From positions 1 through 21,082 of the IMG/VR virus record IMGVR_UViG_3300034152_000138: a stretch of 21,082 nt of DNA; one strand, written 5' to 3'. This document shows, one piece after another, positions 12,551-20,907 of this stretch. The notes beneath the pieces are model-generated. The model worked only from the letters and a program-made list of their open reading frames with translations. It was not told the DNA's origin and made no database searches. Within the stretch, counting starts at the first letter, position 1. Each line of letters starts with the position of its first letter. A program made the translations under genes and the position numbers. Source of the DNA: a virus.

Positions 12551-13069
12551 TTACGGTGTGTCTACCGCGTGTCTGATACTCACGTCATCTCTAGGGCTGG
12601 ACGCTGCAGAAGAGGATACTACTCTTTTTACCCAGATAGCTTGAGCGTCTCCAGGCCCGAGGGTACCTATTGAGAGTGCAGACCCTACGTCTGTAGGGTG
12701 ACTGAATGTCACTCCAGCTGGAGCAGTGCTCTCGTTAGCTATCGTGGTAGCTACTCCTGTTGAGATGCCGTCTCCTACTCCTGCAGGGTCTAGCCCTATA
12801 TCTATTTGTGTGTCAGCGCTAGGAGTCTCTACTCCTATGTATACTGCAAAGTCTGCAGAGTCCGTGTCACTCGTGTTGATAATGTAGTAGCATCTGTACT
12901 CAGTGTCTCCGGAAGATGCTTCACCGCTGGACACGTTGTCAAAGAGATTCTCAATGATAGAGTAGGAGATCTGGTCATTAGAGATCTGACCTCCTAGAGA
13001 GTCATCCGGAACAAAGTTACTCTGTCCTCCGCTGAGTCTGAACTCTATGTCTATTGCTTCTACTACCAT
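12551..13069 (-). CDS. virion-associated hypothetical protein, 172 aa
   Basis: Residues 8-27 (IEFRLSGGQSNFVPDDSLGG) and the downstream NLFDNVSSGEASSGDTEYRC, TPSADTQIDIGL and ANESTAPAGVTFSHPT form a pattern I recall from many environmental phages, where this gene is next to the tail-tip protein and is annotated as a structural or hypothetical protein. The composition is beta-rich, low in lysine and suggestive of a surface jelly-roll. It starts 2 nt after the J-like gene ends. A role in the tail tip or in decoration is inferred from place and style. The SD is weak (GAGA region), so coupling to the upstream gene is likely. Confidence 0.75.
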   Translation of the reverse strand: MVVEAIDIEFRLSGGQSNFVPDDSLGGQISNDQISYSIIENLFDNVSSGEASSGDTEYRCYYIINTSDTDSADFAVYIGVETPSADTQIDIGLDPAGVGDGISTGVATTIANESTAPAGVTFSHPTDVGSALSIGTLGPGDAQAIWVKRVVSSSAASSPRDDVSIRHAVDTP

Positions 13070-13071
13070 TG

Positions 13072-16000
13072 TTATATTGTCTCGTCTAACCAGTAAGCCC
13101 CTAAGTCAGTCATCATAGTTTGTCTGTCAGAGACTCCTACTGATCCTGATATTACTGCTAGCTCGTAAAAGTCTCCAGTCCACTCTAGAGACTGGTTACC
13201 TGTCTCTCCTATCACTAGCCTGGTAGAGTTCGGGTACGTTGTGTCAGCAGCAGTGAAGGTATCAGCTGCTACTGTGTCATCATTATGGTATAGATCTCCG
13301 TTGCTGTGGTCAATAAAGAGAACGTGTAGCCCTCCTTCTGGAGATCCGTTACCCGCTGCTCCGTCATAGACATTGTTAACACTATCAACCCTGTAGTGCC
13401 AGTCATCCGGATTAGTACCGAGGTTCCATCTAGCATACGGGCTACTATGTGACCCGTCTACGTGAGGTACTGCTACTATGTAGTCATTAGTTGAGTCTCT
13501 CTGTCCTCCCATTACCAGGAAGAAGTTAGGCCGTGCAATCATATACGGACGGGTAGTACCCGCTATCGTATCCTGCAGAGCTTCGTCATTAGCTCCTTGA
13601 GAGTTGAAGCGTATATAAGCACGTCCAGTAGGAGACATATTGTAGTAGAGTCTAGGCTGGTCTCCTACTACTGAAGGCTCCAGGTTAGCTCCGTTGCCTG
13701 ACTGGTCATAGAGCCTGACTACTCGTGCTTGACCCTTCACAAAGAATGGAGCTAGGTTGCCGTCTGGATCTGCCCCTACGTCTTGCTCTGAGTCATCAAA
13801 GGTATCACGTATACGAACGAGAGCCCCAGCGTAGGTAGATACCATTTTACGGAGGCCCCACGCTCCCTCTACCGTTGTTCCTGTGAAGCTATCGTACTTA
13901 GCCGCTGTAGTAGGGCTCGGGTCATGATACTTCAAGGAGGCATTATCAAAGGCTACCCCAGCGTCAGAAGCTATCAACTTCACTCGTACTATAGTAGCAT
14001 CCGTCCGGAGAGGTAGAGGTATCTCTAGTCTATCCCACTTTGCATACGGACTAGCCTCTAGAGGTGTTGTGATCGTATCGAGCGCTCCCCCTCCATCTCG
14101 TAGCTCTACTTCCAGCTGCCCCGTGATACCGTCAACTAGGTTGCCCTTGTAGACACTAACTAGAGCCTGCTTACCTGACCGTGCACCTATAGTCCAGTCC
14201 TGACGTAGCTCGTGATTACCGCTGCCCTGAGTCTCCGCATGATCCTGGTCAAACATAGACCCGAGGACTCGTACAGGGTCAAGCGGGTAGTCTGTCTGTT
14301 CGTCATCCCAGCTACCGTCCTGCACACTCCAGGAACCAGGGAAGGCCCCTTCAAAGTCTCCGTTACTGAGCTGCTCAACTGAGAGGTTCTGGTAGCTTGC
14401 GTAGAAGAACTCGAAGAAGTCCTTAGTATGACTTGCCACACTGAAGGGACTATCTCTATAGGACTCTACCTCTATCACTGCTACTCCGTGTCCCTCTAGA
14501 CCTGTGAGCGTAGCAATAGGGTTCGGGGCTGGGCCTGGTTCCCACGAGGCAATAGCTGTGACCTCGTCTAGTTCCCAGCCGTCAAGCGTCATCCGGAGGT
14601 TATACGTTGTGTCAGGGCTAGTCTCCGTCTGGTCTCCTGAGTCTCCTAACAGTACTACTTGATCTGGGCTAGTCCTGTTACGCTCGTTAGCCTCCGTCCA
14701 CTCTATGTCATTGACTCCGATTACCTCAAAAGGAGCCCTACCCTCATTAGACCCGTCTCCTACTTGTATGAGATCCGGAGGAAGAGGACGCTTGTAGCGT
14801 CTGTTGAGTACGATAGTACCAGCCGCTACGTCTGGATCATCAAAGTCTTGACCGTCCTCGTCAGAGAAGCTAAGAGCTTTCCACCACTGAGTACCTACGT
14901 CCGGCTTAGCGTCAGCACATAACCAGTCAATACTATTAAGCAGGAAGACAGTATCTCCGGCTACGTGGTCTTCAAAGGTTGTGTCAAGTAGTGCTCTGTG
15001 GATATTGAGTAACTCGAACTGCTCAGGCTCTCCACCTAACGAGTTGAAGTCTTCATAAGCAAAGATCTCTCCATTGATAACTATAAGGCCTTGTCCCTCG
15101 TTCCTGATATTGTTCTGATCTCCGTTAATGTCACGGAAGATAACACTACTGCCAAAGCCCCAGTATCTGTAGCCTGTGACTGCAGGAGGTAGAGGATCTT
15201 CTACTATAATCTTGTCAATTCTGCCAGAGGGTAGGCCTTGATTGAAGGGAATAGCTGTGACGAGCTTAGCGCTCTCCGTGTACCTCTGGTAGTTAGGATC
15301 TACTACAAGGTTATTCTGGAAGTTATCATTAGAGGTAACGAAGTCGTACCGTATCATAAACTCAGGAGAACGACAGAGAGCCCAGATCCAGCCTGAGTCC
15401 TCCGGAGGAGTAAAGTTATTGATCTGCTGTATAACCCAGTACGGAGTCTCAAAGATATTGTAGTCTTCAATCTCTACCGCGTCTCTCTCTATGGGATTCC
15501 ACAGGGTATCCTCTGAGGTGAAGAGTGCATTAGCAGCAGCAAAGCGGTCTTGTAGACACTCCATTACTACCTTACCCTGCACTAGCTCCCCGAGGTCAAA
15601 GCGCTGAACTCTCATGACTACTTGACTGAGTCCGTACTCACTCCAGTTAAGCACGAACGGGGAACCAGGCCGGAGCTGTGCTGCCTGTCTGTTAGCTCGT
15701 ATCGTTGCACGGAAAAGAGGTACGCTAACCTGTGAGAGTTCTCTTGCAGAGAGAGCAACCGCTAACCCTGGAACAGTCACACCAGGGAAGGATACAGTAG
15801 TACTACGTACTCTGCCTTGTATGTGGATATTTGCCATATCCTGAGACAGAGCAGCTGCCTCCTCGTACTTCTTCGTCCTCCAGGAGAACTTGACTCGTAC
15901 CTGGTTCATAGTCTCTGCCCAGCTCGTACGAGTGAAGTTCTCTACCTCCTCAATGTTACTCTCGTCAAAAACTGGGAGATTACCTACTACGTAGTCCTCT

Positions 16001-16926
16001 CGGATGAGAGCTACTACCAGCTTGCCCGTAACAGGATCTTGATACAGGATACCGTCTACCTGCCTGAGTACCTCCTCTATGATATCTTTACCTGTGTTAG
16101 TTGACTGAACAGCTATGCTCATACCGTTCTGCTCATCATAGAGTGTCTGAGCTACGTTATGGAAGGAGGTAGTATCAATGTCCGAAGGGTCTACCCCTAA
16201 CCCGTTCCACTCCTCAACGAGAGCACTGTAGAGAACCTCCATAGGGTTGAGGTCATCTCCTATAATCTGTATACCCAGACCGTCAAGCCCGAGGTTATCA
16301 GGGTACCTCTCTACCTCGAAGCTCATAGGCCGTAGCTGTGCAGAGGTGCCTATATAAGGCCTCCTAAAGACTACGTGACACGTACCAGGCATAGCGGGGA
16401 AGTCTGCCCCGAGTCTAGCTACCATGTAAGCGTCACGTCCTACCGGAGTGTCCTCACCCGTGTACCAGTAGAATGTACCTACGAAGCCTCCTCCCTTATT
16501 CCTTCCTCCGAATAGGCTACCTCTGTTGATCGTACCCGAGCCTCCGTCACCTACTCCGAGAGTGGAGAAGTATACAGCCTTCTTCTCTATCCAGATCCTT
16601 TTTAGCTTCACACCAGGCCCCGAGCACAGCGCAAAGTGGAACCCTACGTAATAGTTATGACCCTTCGTTACTGTCTCTTCACTGAACCAGCCCGTTTTTA
16701 CTTCCTCAGTGATAGCCGTTGACCCGAAGTGTCCGTACCAGATCGTATTAGGGGCCTGCAGTCTGACACGTCCGTAGACCACAGGAATAGGTGAGCCTTC
16801 GTCATTACGAGGGAAGCGTATATCTCCTAGCTTTCCTGGTCTAGCGTTCTCAATGTTAGGCTTAGGAGTGAGAAGCACTGACAGAAAGAAGCTTGCTGCA
16901 AAGAGTAGTAGCGTGAACCAGATCAT
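13072..16926 (-). CDS. J-like tail-tip / receptor-binding protein with CBM-like and lectin-like C-terminal modules
   Basis: At 1284 aa this is the largest gene. After an N-terminal hydrophobic stretch (MIWFTLLLFAASFFLSVLL) comes PKPNIENARPGKLGDIRFP and PIPVVYGRVRL, the typical opening of J-like central tail-tip proteins. The core to about residue 480 (DIIEEVLRQVDGILYQDP, LRPGSPFVLNW) fits the hub/tip fold. Residues about 850-1000 (NGDFEG...FDNASLKY) resemble a carbohydrate-binding jelly roll. Residues about 1010-1284 (WGLRKMVSTYAGALVRIR, QDVGADPDG, LYDQSGNG) resemble the GH54/arabinofuranosidase-B-like concanavalin fold seen in phage adhesins. It should close the tail tube and bind the host receptor. 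The start overlaps the DUF2163 stop (ATGA). Confidence 0.85.
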   Translation of the reverse strand: MIWFTLLLFAASFFLSVLLTPKPNIENARPGKLGDIRFPRNDEGSPIPVVYGRVRLQAPNTIWYGHFGSTAITEEVKTGWFSEETVTKGHNYYVGFHFALCSGPGVKLKRIWIEKKAVYFSTLGVGDGGSGTINRGSLFGGRNKGGGFVGTFYWYTGEDTPVGRDAYMVARLGADFPAMPGTCHVVFRRPYIGTSAQLRPMSFEVERYPDNLGLDGLGIQIIGDDLNPMEVLYSALVEEWNGLGVDPSDIDTTSFHNVAQTLYDEQNGMSIAVQSTNTGKDIIEEVLRQVDGILYQDPVTGKLVVALIREDYVVGNLPVFDESNIEEVENFTRTSWAETMNQVRVKFSWRTKKYEEAAALSQDMANIHIQGRVRSTTVSFPGVTVPGLAVALSARELSQVSVPLFRATIRANRQAAQLRPGSPFVLNWSEYGLSQVVMRVQRFDLGELVQGKVVMECLQDRFAAANALFTSEDTLWNPIERDAVEIEDYNIFETPYWVIQQINNFTPPEDSGWIWALCRSPEFMIRYDFVTSNDNFQNNLVVDPNYQRYTESAKLVTAIPFNQGLPSGRIDKIIVEDPLPPAVTGYRYWGFGSSVIFRDINGDQNNIRNEGQGLIVINGEIFAYEDFNSLGGEPEQFELLNIHRALLDTTFEDHVAGDTVFLLNSIDWLCADAKPDVGTQWWKALSFSDEDGQDFDDPDVAAGTIVLNRRYKRPLPPDLIQVGDGSNEGRAPFEVIGVNDIEWTEANERNRTSPDQVVLLGDSGDQTETSPDTTYNLRMTLDGWELDEVTAIASWEPGPAPNPIATLTGLEGHGVAVIEVESYRDSPFSVASHTKDFFEFFYASYQNLSVEQLSNGDFEGAFPGSWSVQDGSWDDEQTDYPLDPVRVLGSMFDQDHAETQGSGNHELRQDWTIGARSGKQALVSVYKGNLVDGITGQLEVELRDGGGALDTITTPLEASPYAKWDRLEIPLPLRTDATIVRVKLIASDAGVAFDNASLKYHDPSPTTAAKYDSFTGTTVEGAWGLRKMVSTYAGALVRIRDTFDDSEQDVGADPDGNLAPFFVKGQARVVRLYDQSGNGANLEPSVVGDQPRLYYNMSPTGRAYIRFNSQGANDEALQDTIAGTTRPYMIARPNFFLVMGGQRDSTNDYIVAVPHVDGSHSSPYARWNLGTNPDDWHYRVDSVNNVYDGAAGNGSPEGGLHVLFIDHSNGDLYHNDDTVAADTFTAADTTYPNSTRLVIGETGNQSLEWTGDFYELAVISGSVGVSDRQTMMTDLGAYWLDETI

Positions 16927-17738
16927 AACGAGAACCTGAACGGGTTGTCTGCCGGAACGAACGGGAACCCGCCATAGTTAAGAGAATTATTGAACTTGTT
17001 TATACACGTCTGGTAGCCGTGGTCACAGCCTGCAAAGAGTTCTACTGTGTCACCTACCTGAGCATTGAAGAATGGGAACGAGACGGTTACGAGATCTGCT
17101 ACGTTGTCTACTATTGTTCTACGCTCGTTCCTCGTAGTATTGTACATCTCTCCGGCTCGTAGGTACTCGTCTACGAAGCCGTCATCTGCTACCTCTATCT
17201 CTGTGTCACTAGTGATACCTACTATGGTAGTGACCTGCTTATAGGAGGCAGGGTCTACTTTGCAGCGTGCATCATAGAGAACGTGGTTACATGGGTTGTG
17301 AAAGTAAGCATTAGGTAGCTCCCCCTGCAGTGCTACTGTGAAGACACTAGGTACCTGTATCTTAGTGAGCTTGCCCGAGGTAGAGAAGCTCGTAACAGGC
17401 CCCTTCCAGATAACTGCAAAGTCTACAGCTGGGTTCGTGCCTCTGTGATACCGGACTACTTCAAGTACCAGCTGGGGAGGAGTGATACCGTAGCCGTAGT
17501 CCCTCACTAGCTGCAGATCCGAGGGTACTTCTAGCTCAAGGTCTAGGCTGTCATCATTCTGACTACCCGAGCGTATAGCGTTCCTCTTGATAGGGACTGC
17601 AGTATAGAGGTTACCTGCTATGGTCTCGTCTTGATCTGCACTGGTATAGTAGTAGTTATCGTACGTTCCTGTGAACTTGTACCCTTCTACTGGTGCAGCA
17701 TCATGAGCACTGTCCTCTGTGTCTGTGTATGTGCTCAC
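16923..17738 (-). CDS. DUF2163/BR0599-type tail hub protein, probable Fe-S protein
   Basis: This 271-aa protein ends with FAGCDHGYQTCINKFNNSLN followed by YGGFPFVPADNPF, the signature C-terminus of the DUF2163/phage BR0599 family found in gene transfer agents and siphovirus tail tips. Four cysteines stand out: C150 and C159 (NPCNHVLYDARC) and C238 and C245 (GCDHGYQTC). In lambda the tail-tip protein gpL binds a 4Fe-4S cluster through four cysteines, and I infer the same here. It would sit between the tail tube and the J-like protein. GTG start; GTGA overlap with the upstream gene and ATGA overlap with the downstream J-like gene show tight coupling. Confidence 0.85.
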   Translation of the reverse strand: MSTYTDTEDSAHDAAPVEGYKFTGTYDNYYYTSADQDETIAGNLYTAVPIKRNAIRSGSQNDDSLDLELEVPSDLQLVRDYGYGITPPQLVLEVVRYHRGTNPAVDFAVIWKGPVTSFSTSGKLTKIQVPSVFTVALQGELPNAYFHNPCNHVLYDARCKVDPASYKQVTTIVGITSDTEIEVADDGFVDEYLRAGEMYNTTRNERRTIVDNVADLVTVSFPFFNAQVGDTVELFAGCDHGYQTCINKFNNSLNYGGFPFVPADNPFRFSL

Positions 17739-19534
17739 TCGTCCACCGTCCTTATAGCTCCCTCAAGTATTGTGTACATAGTAAAGTGAGTCAACGTGAA
17801 AGTATCGGACGCAAAGCGTACCTTATTAACGTACTCTATCTCGAATCCTACAGACCACTCGGGGAGAAGAGGTAGAGCAACGTCTAACGTCAACCGCGTT
17901 GTTCCTCCTGGTAAGTCTTCCGCGTCAACAGCCTTCCTGTAGATCTGATCTCCATTAGGGTTCGTGAAGCGGAACCTTTTGTACGTATCATGAGAGTAGT
18001 ACTGAGATTTGTAGTTAGTGCTCGTGATATCTATTGTAGGATCTCCCCCGTTAGGAGTACCGTCTAAGAAGAGATCCTGTCTCCAGGTAGGCATAAGGAA
18101 GGGCTCACGCATTCCCCACGCTTCCGTAATAAAGTCCCTCCACCAGTCCATCTCAGTAGGGTTAACTATCCTCGGTATGCTCCATCTCCTACCTCCCTGT
18201 ACGAAGACGTGTAACCAGTCCGTTCTTTGATCGTGGAGACCTGACTCACTGTCAATTATAAGCGGGTCAATATCGAAGGCCTCAGATACTGCAGAGTTTG
18301 CTATAGGGCAACGGTCAAGAAGGTTGTACCCGTCATACGTGTTAATGACAGCCTGACTACCTATAGGATATGTGCCTACTCTGCTGAACGTAGTACGGAA
18401 GTCCTCTGAAAAGACGTTGAACTTTAGCCCTCCTGATACCGTGGTCATATCTATACTCGTACGGTTAGCAAGACGGCAGTTGAAAGCCGGAGCTATTATG
18501 TCTCCGGTATAGAGATCCACTGTCAACGGAGTAGCTGTGTCTGCTCCATCCGTCTGCAGGTCTCCTAGCTGAATGAGGAAGGACTCTTCAGTACTAGGCC
18601 TGAAGATTACTGCTAGCTCATTAGCTCGGAAGTCTGTTCTTGCAGGGTTGAAGTAGATCCTTGACTCAGTTATAAGGCTATTCTGAGTGAGCCTGGTAGA
18701 GTACTGATAGAACGGTATAACTAAGCTGTTGCCTAGCCGGTTGTAGATCCTGTCATACTCTCTCTGTCTCTCTACGTCATCCTCAATGAGGTAGGAACAT
18801 TCCAGAGCCCGTCTCGGTTGTCTACGTACTGCAGTCCTCTGCTCTGTGGAGTCATTACCTATAGTGATATCGGTTAACCAGCTCCACGTCTCACGTACTG
18901 GAGTCTCGGGTATAGTTTTGATCCAGTCACTAACAACAGTCTCAAAGAGGAAGACTCCTTGTCCCTCATCAAAGTTGAAGAGGTACGTTGCACTAATCTG
19001 GTTAGGAGCAGAAGGAGTGATCTGCAGGTTAACTACGATCTCCTCCACAGGGAAGAAAGCCCGAGGAGGAGTGAGGTCTAGAGTGAGTCCGTCCTGTCCG
19101 CTCCCTCCTATACTATTGAGCGTGTTGTCATCCGTGTAGGCCTGCCAGAGAGTGAAGGGAATATCAGTGTTAAGCTCGGGGTTCTGGGGCCTCAGGAACT
19201 CAGGTATACACCAGATACGCCAGTACACGTCACCTACGTAGAACTCGTAGAGGCCTGTACCTGCAGTAGCACTAGGTAGAATAGGAGCAGGAGGAGCGTT
19301 AGGAACAGTGCCTAGCATCTCCGGAGCTATGCTAGCTTCAGGGAACTTAGGCAGATCTGCTCGGGGTAATGGAGGAGTACCAGGTAGAGCCCACAGGAAC
19401 CAGGTTACGTCATCCTCGTACGTAATACCCAGCCGGTAGGATAGCTTCTCATCTACGTAGAAGTCCTCAGTAAAGTTGACTGTGTACGTAGTGATCCTGT
19501 CAGCGGTAGCTATATGTACATTAGAGCTTGCCAT
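17735..19534 (-). CDS. tail-tip/distal-tail structural protein, 599 aa
   Basis: The protein is beta-rich with no membrane segment. Residues 50-92 are Pro/Ala-rich (PGTPPLPRADLPKFPE..., PNAPPAPILP). About residues 461-491 read MDWWRDFITEAWGMREPFLM followed by PTWRQDLFLDG. This pattern, an FxxxxxGxxxPFWxPTW-like segment followed by strands and a final FASDTFTLTHFTMYTILEGA, is one I associate with the tail protein encoded just upstream of DUF2163 hubs. A distal-tail or baseplate-ring role is inferred from that position. The stop overlaps the GTG of the hub gene. I cannot place it firmly in a named family. Confidence 0.72.
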   Translation of the reverse strand: MASSNVHIATADRITTYTVNFTEDFYVDEKLSYRLGITYEDDVTWFLWALPGTPPLPRADLPKFPEASIAPEMLGTVPNAPPAPILPSATAGTGLYEFYVGDVYWRIWCIPEFLRPQNPELNTDIPFTLWQAYTDDNTLNSIGGSGQDGLTLDLTPPRAFFPVEEIVVNLQITPSAPNQISATYLFNFDEGQGVFLFETVVSDWIKTIPETPVRETWSWLTDITIGNDSTEQRTAVRRQPRRALECSYLIEDDVERQREYDRIYNRLGNSLVIPFYQYSTRLTQNSLITESRIYFNPARTDFRANELAVIFRPSTEESFLIQLGDLQTDGADTATPLTVDLYTGDIIAPAFNCRLANRTSIDMTTVSGGLKFNVFSEDFRTTFSRVGTYPIGSQAVINTYDGYNLLDRCPIANSAVSEAFDIDPLIIDSESGLHDQRTDWLHVFVQGGRRWSIPRIVNPTEMDWWRDFITEAWGMREPFLMPTWRQDLFLDGTPNGGDPTIDITSTNYKSQYYSHDTYKRFRFTNPNGDQIYRKAVDAEDLPGGTTRLTLDVALPLLPEWSVGFEIEYVNKVRFASDTFTLTHFTMYTILEGAIRTVDE

Positions 19535-19540
19535 TACCCA

Positions 19541-20011
19541 CTACGGTAGCTCAATAGGTATGAGCCCCGTACCAAAGTTAGCCTTGAAGCGTACCTGTAG
19601 AGAGTCATACTCGGAGGGGCTCAGAGGTAACGTAGGGGTTGTAGGAAAGTTCCTTACCTGATATGCTCCTCCTGTGTTGCCGTCCCAGACAGACTCTCCC
19701 TTACTGACTGCACCTACCCATAGACTCACACGGAGCTGAGGATTATTAGAAGGCCCTCCTCCTACGTTGAGTCCTTTGTAATACAGCTGCATAGTAACAA
19801 GTGTAGCCTCGTCCATATTACCAGGAGCGTCTGCAGGGTAGGAGTGTTGATCTCTGGGAATGAAGCTACAGACCCCGAGTATACGGTTAGTAGTCTCTTT
19901 GCTTCCCATTCCCTCATTGATCTTATCGTAATGAGCAGATCCAGCTCCGTACTCGTCCCACTCAAGAGGAGAGGAGTCACCAGAGGGTAGACTTGTAATA
20001 TCAGGACTCAA
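19541..20011 (-). CDS. hypothetical 156-aa late protein
   Basis: A TTG start overlaps the TGA of the upstream gene (TTGA) with GGAGG 8 nt upstream. The protein is soluble and beta-leaning: NRILGVCSFIPRDQHSYPAD in the middle third, then LVTMQLYYKGLNVGGG, LRVSLWVGAVSKGE and a C-terminal YDSLQVRFKANFGTG. The strand-rich C-terminal half looks like a jelly-roll or lectin-like fold, but I recognise no family. Location between small unknown genes and the tail-tip set suggests a minor tail or head-tail structural protein. Confidence 0.72.
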   Translation of the reverse strand: MSPDITSLPSGDSSPLEWDEYGAGSAHYDKINEGMGSKETTNRILGVCSFIPRDQHSYPADAPGNMDEATLVTMQLYYKGLNVGGGPSNNPQLRVSLWVGAVSKGESVWDGNTGGAYQVRNFPTTPTLPLSPSEYDSLQVRFKANFGTGLIPIELP

Positions 20012-20322
20012 GGCATACCTCCGGCTAAGTCCGAAGGGTCTACTACATGATGGACAATTATATCTACGTTGAACTGACTAGCAGGGTCACGAGGCCCCGT
20101 ACCCTCTCCCACTGTAATAAGTGAGACGTGGAAGTATGTAGTATCAGCTGCACCAGGCCCCTCCATAGGGAACTCTACGTCATCTGCTTCTACAAACTGC
20201 ACATTAGGATTAGCTAGAGCGTTAGCAATCTTCTGCAGACCAGCAGCTATCTTGTCACACCTTCCCCGCGTATTAGGGTTCGGCTTCCCTCCGTAGTTTA
20301 CTATTGACATTCTTAGTGGCAT
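20008..20322 (-). CDS. hypothetical 104-aa late protein
   Basis: AGGAGG lies 8 nt before ATG 20322, which shares a base with the TAA of the gene upstream (TAATG). The N-terminal half is helical (CDKIAAGLQKIANALANPNV); the C-terminal half is strand-rich (TTYFHVSLITVGEG, FNVDIIVHHVVDPSD). No cysteine cluster or membrane segment is seen. No family recognised. By size and place it could be a tail-completion or head-tail connector protein, but this is only positional inference. Confidence 0.72.
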   Translation of the reverse strand: MPLRMSIVNYGGKPNPNTRGRCDKIAAGLQKIANALANPNVQFVEADDVEFPMEGPGAADTTYFHVSLITVGEGTGPRDPASQFNVDIIVHHVVDPSDLAGGMP

Positions 20323-20675
20323 TACTCAGGCCTCCTGAACGGACGTACCCCTAGTCCCTGCTTCTCAGCTCCGGTCAGTGCTTGTGTCTCGTTGAGTCTT
20401 CGTACGATCTCTCGGAGTATACCGGCTTGCTCCTTCCGAACCTCTAGAGGCTCCTCGTAATGGTTCCCTCCAGGAGCCGGAAGAAGACGAACCCAAGCAC
20501 ACAGCCACAGAGACTCAATACGGGGCAGATCCACTCCCACGAAGAACGGGTAGAAGTCAGAAGGGTACTCGTAGTCCTCCTCAAGAGGATAGCCCCTCTC
20601 TACTTCTCCCATAGTAGGGTAACCCTGCAGCTTAATGTGCATAGTTACCTTTTTACGTTCCATATCTGTTATCAC
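20322..20675 (-). CDS. hypothetical 117-aa late protein
   Basis: GTG 20675 overlaps the TGA of the upstream gene (GTGA); an ATG four codons later is an alternative start. The protein has a Tyr/Pro-rich acidic stretch (GYPLEEDYEYPSDFYPFFVG) and a C-terminal helix (KEQAGILREIVRRLNETQAL) followed by a basic end. No transmembrane segment. I recognise no family. It is part of a run of tightly coupled small late genes. Confidence 0.7.
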   Translation of the reverse strand: MITDMERKKVTMHIKLQGYPTMGEVERGYPLEEDYEYPSDFYPFFVGVDLPRIESLWLCAWVRLLPAPGGNHYEEPLEVRKEQAGILREIVRRLNETQALTGAEKQGLGVRPFRRPE

Positions 20676-20899
20676 AGATCAGCCCTCTTCTTGATACTCC
20701 ACTCGTCAAAAGCATCTGCCTGAGCCCGTGCTGCTTCTGATATTGCAGGGTCTCCCTCGTGCAGTTCGTTGAGCGCTGCATAGTACCTGATAACAGCAGC
20801 TGCACACTGGTCTTGAGCACGAAGCAAGAAGACCGGCTCTTCTTCCGGTACCTTCTTTGCAAGTGCTTTACCTTCGTAGTCATCTCTTCCGAACTTCAT
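20672..20899 (-). CDS. small phage protein, 75 aa (VFLLRAQD type)
   Basis: The motif EPVFLLRAQDQCAAAVIRYY followed by an acidic helix (NELHEGDPAISEAARAQADAF) and DEWSIKKRADL matches a recurrent small phage protein I recall as containing FVLRAQDxLAP and ending MxxWxxxKxPD. Its function is unknown. TAGGAGG, formed with the stop of the upstream gene, lies 4 nt before the ATG. It is encoded next to the partial gene at the window edge in the same late message. Confidence 0.75.
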   Translation of the reverse strand: MKFGRDDYEGKALAKKVPEEEPVFLLRAQDQCAAAVIRYYAALNELHEGDPAISEAARAQADAFDEWSIKKRADL

Positions 20900-20907
20900 A
20901 AGACCTC

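Noticed and set aside
14187-14441. 84-codon frame inside the J-like gene, shifted on the same strand
   Set aside because: It is wholly contained in the tip protein's CBM-like region with no SD, and its composition is typical of an out-of-frame reading.
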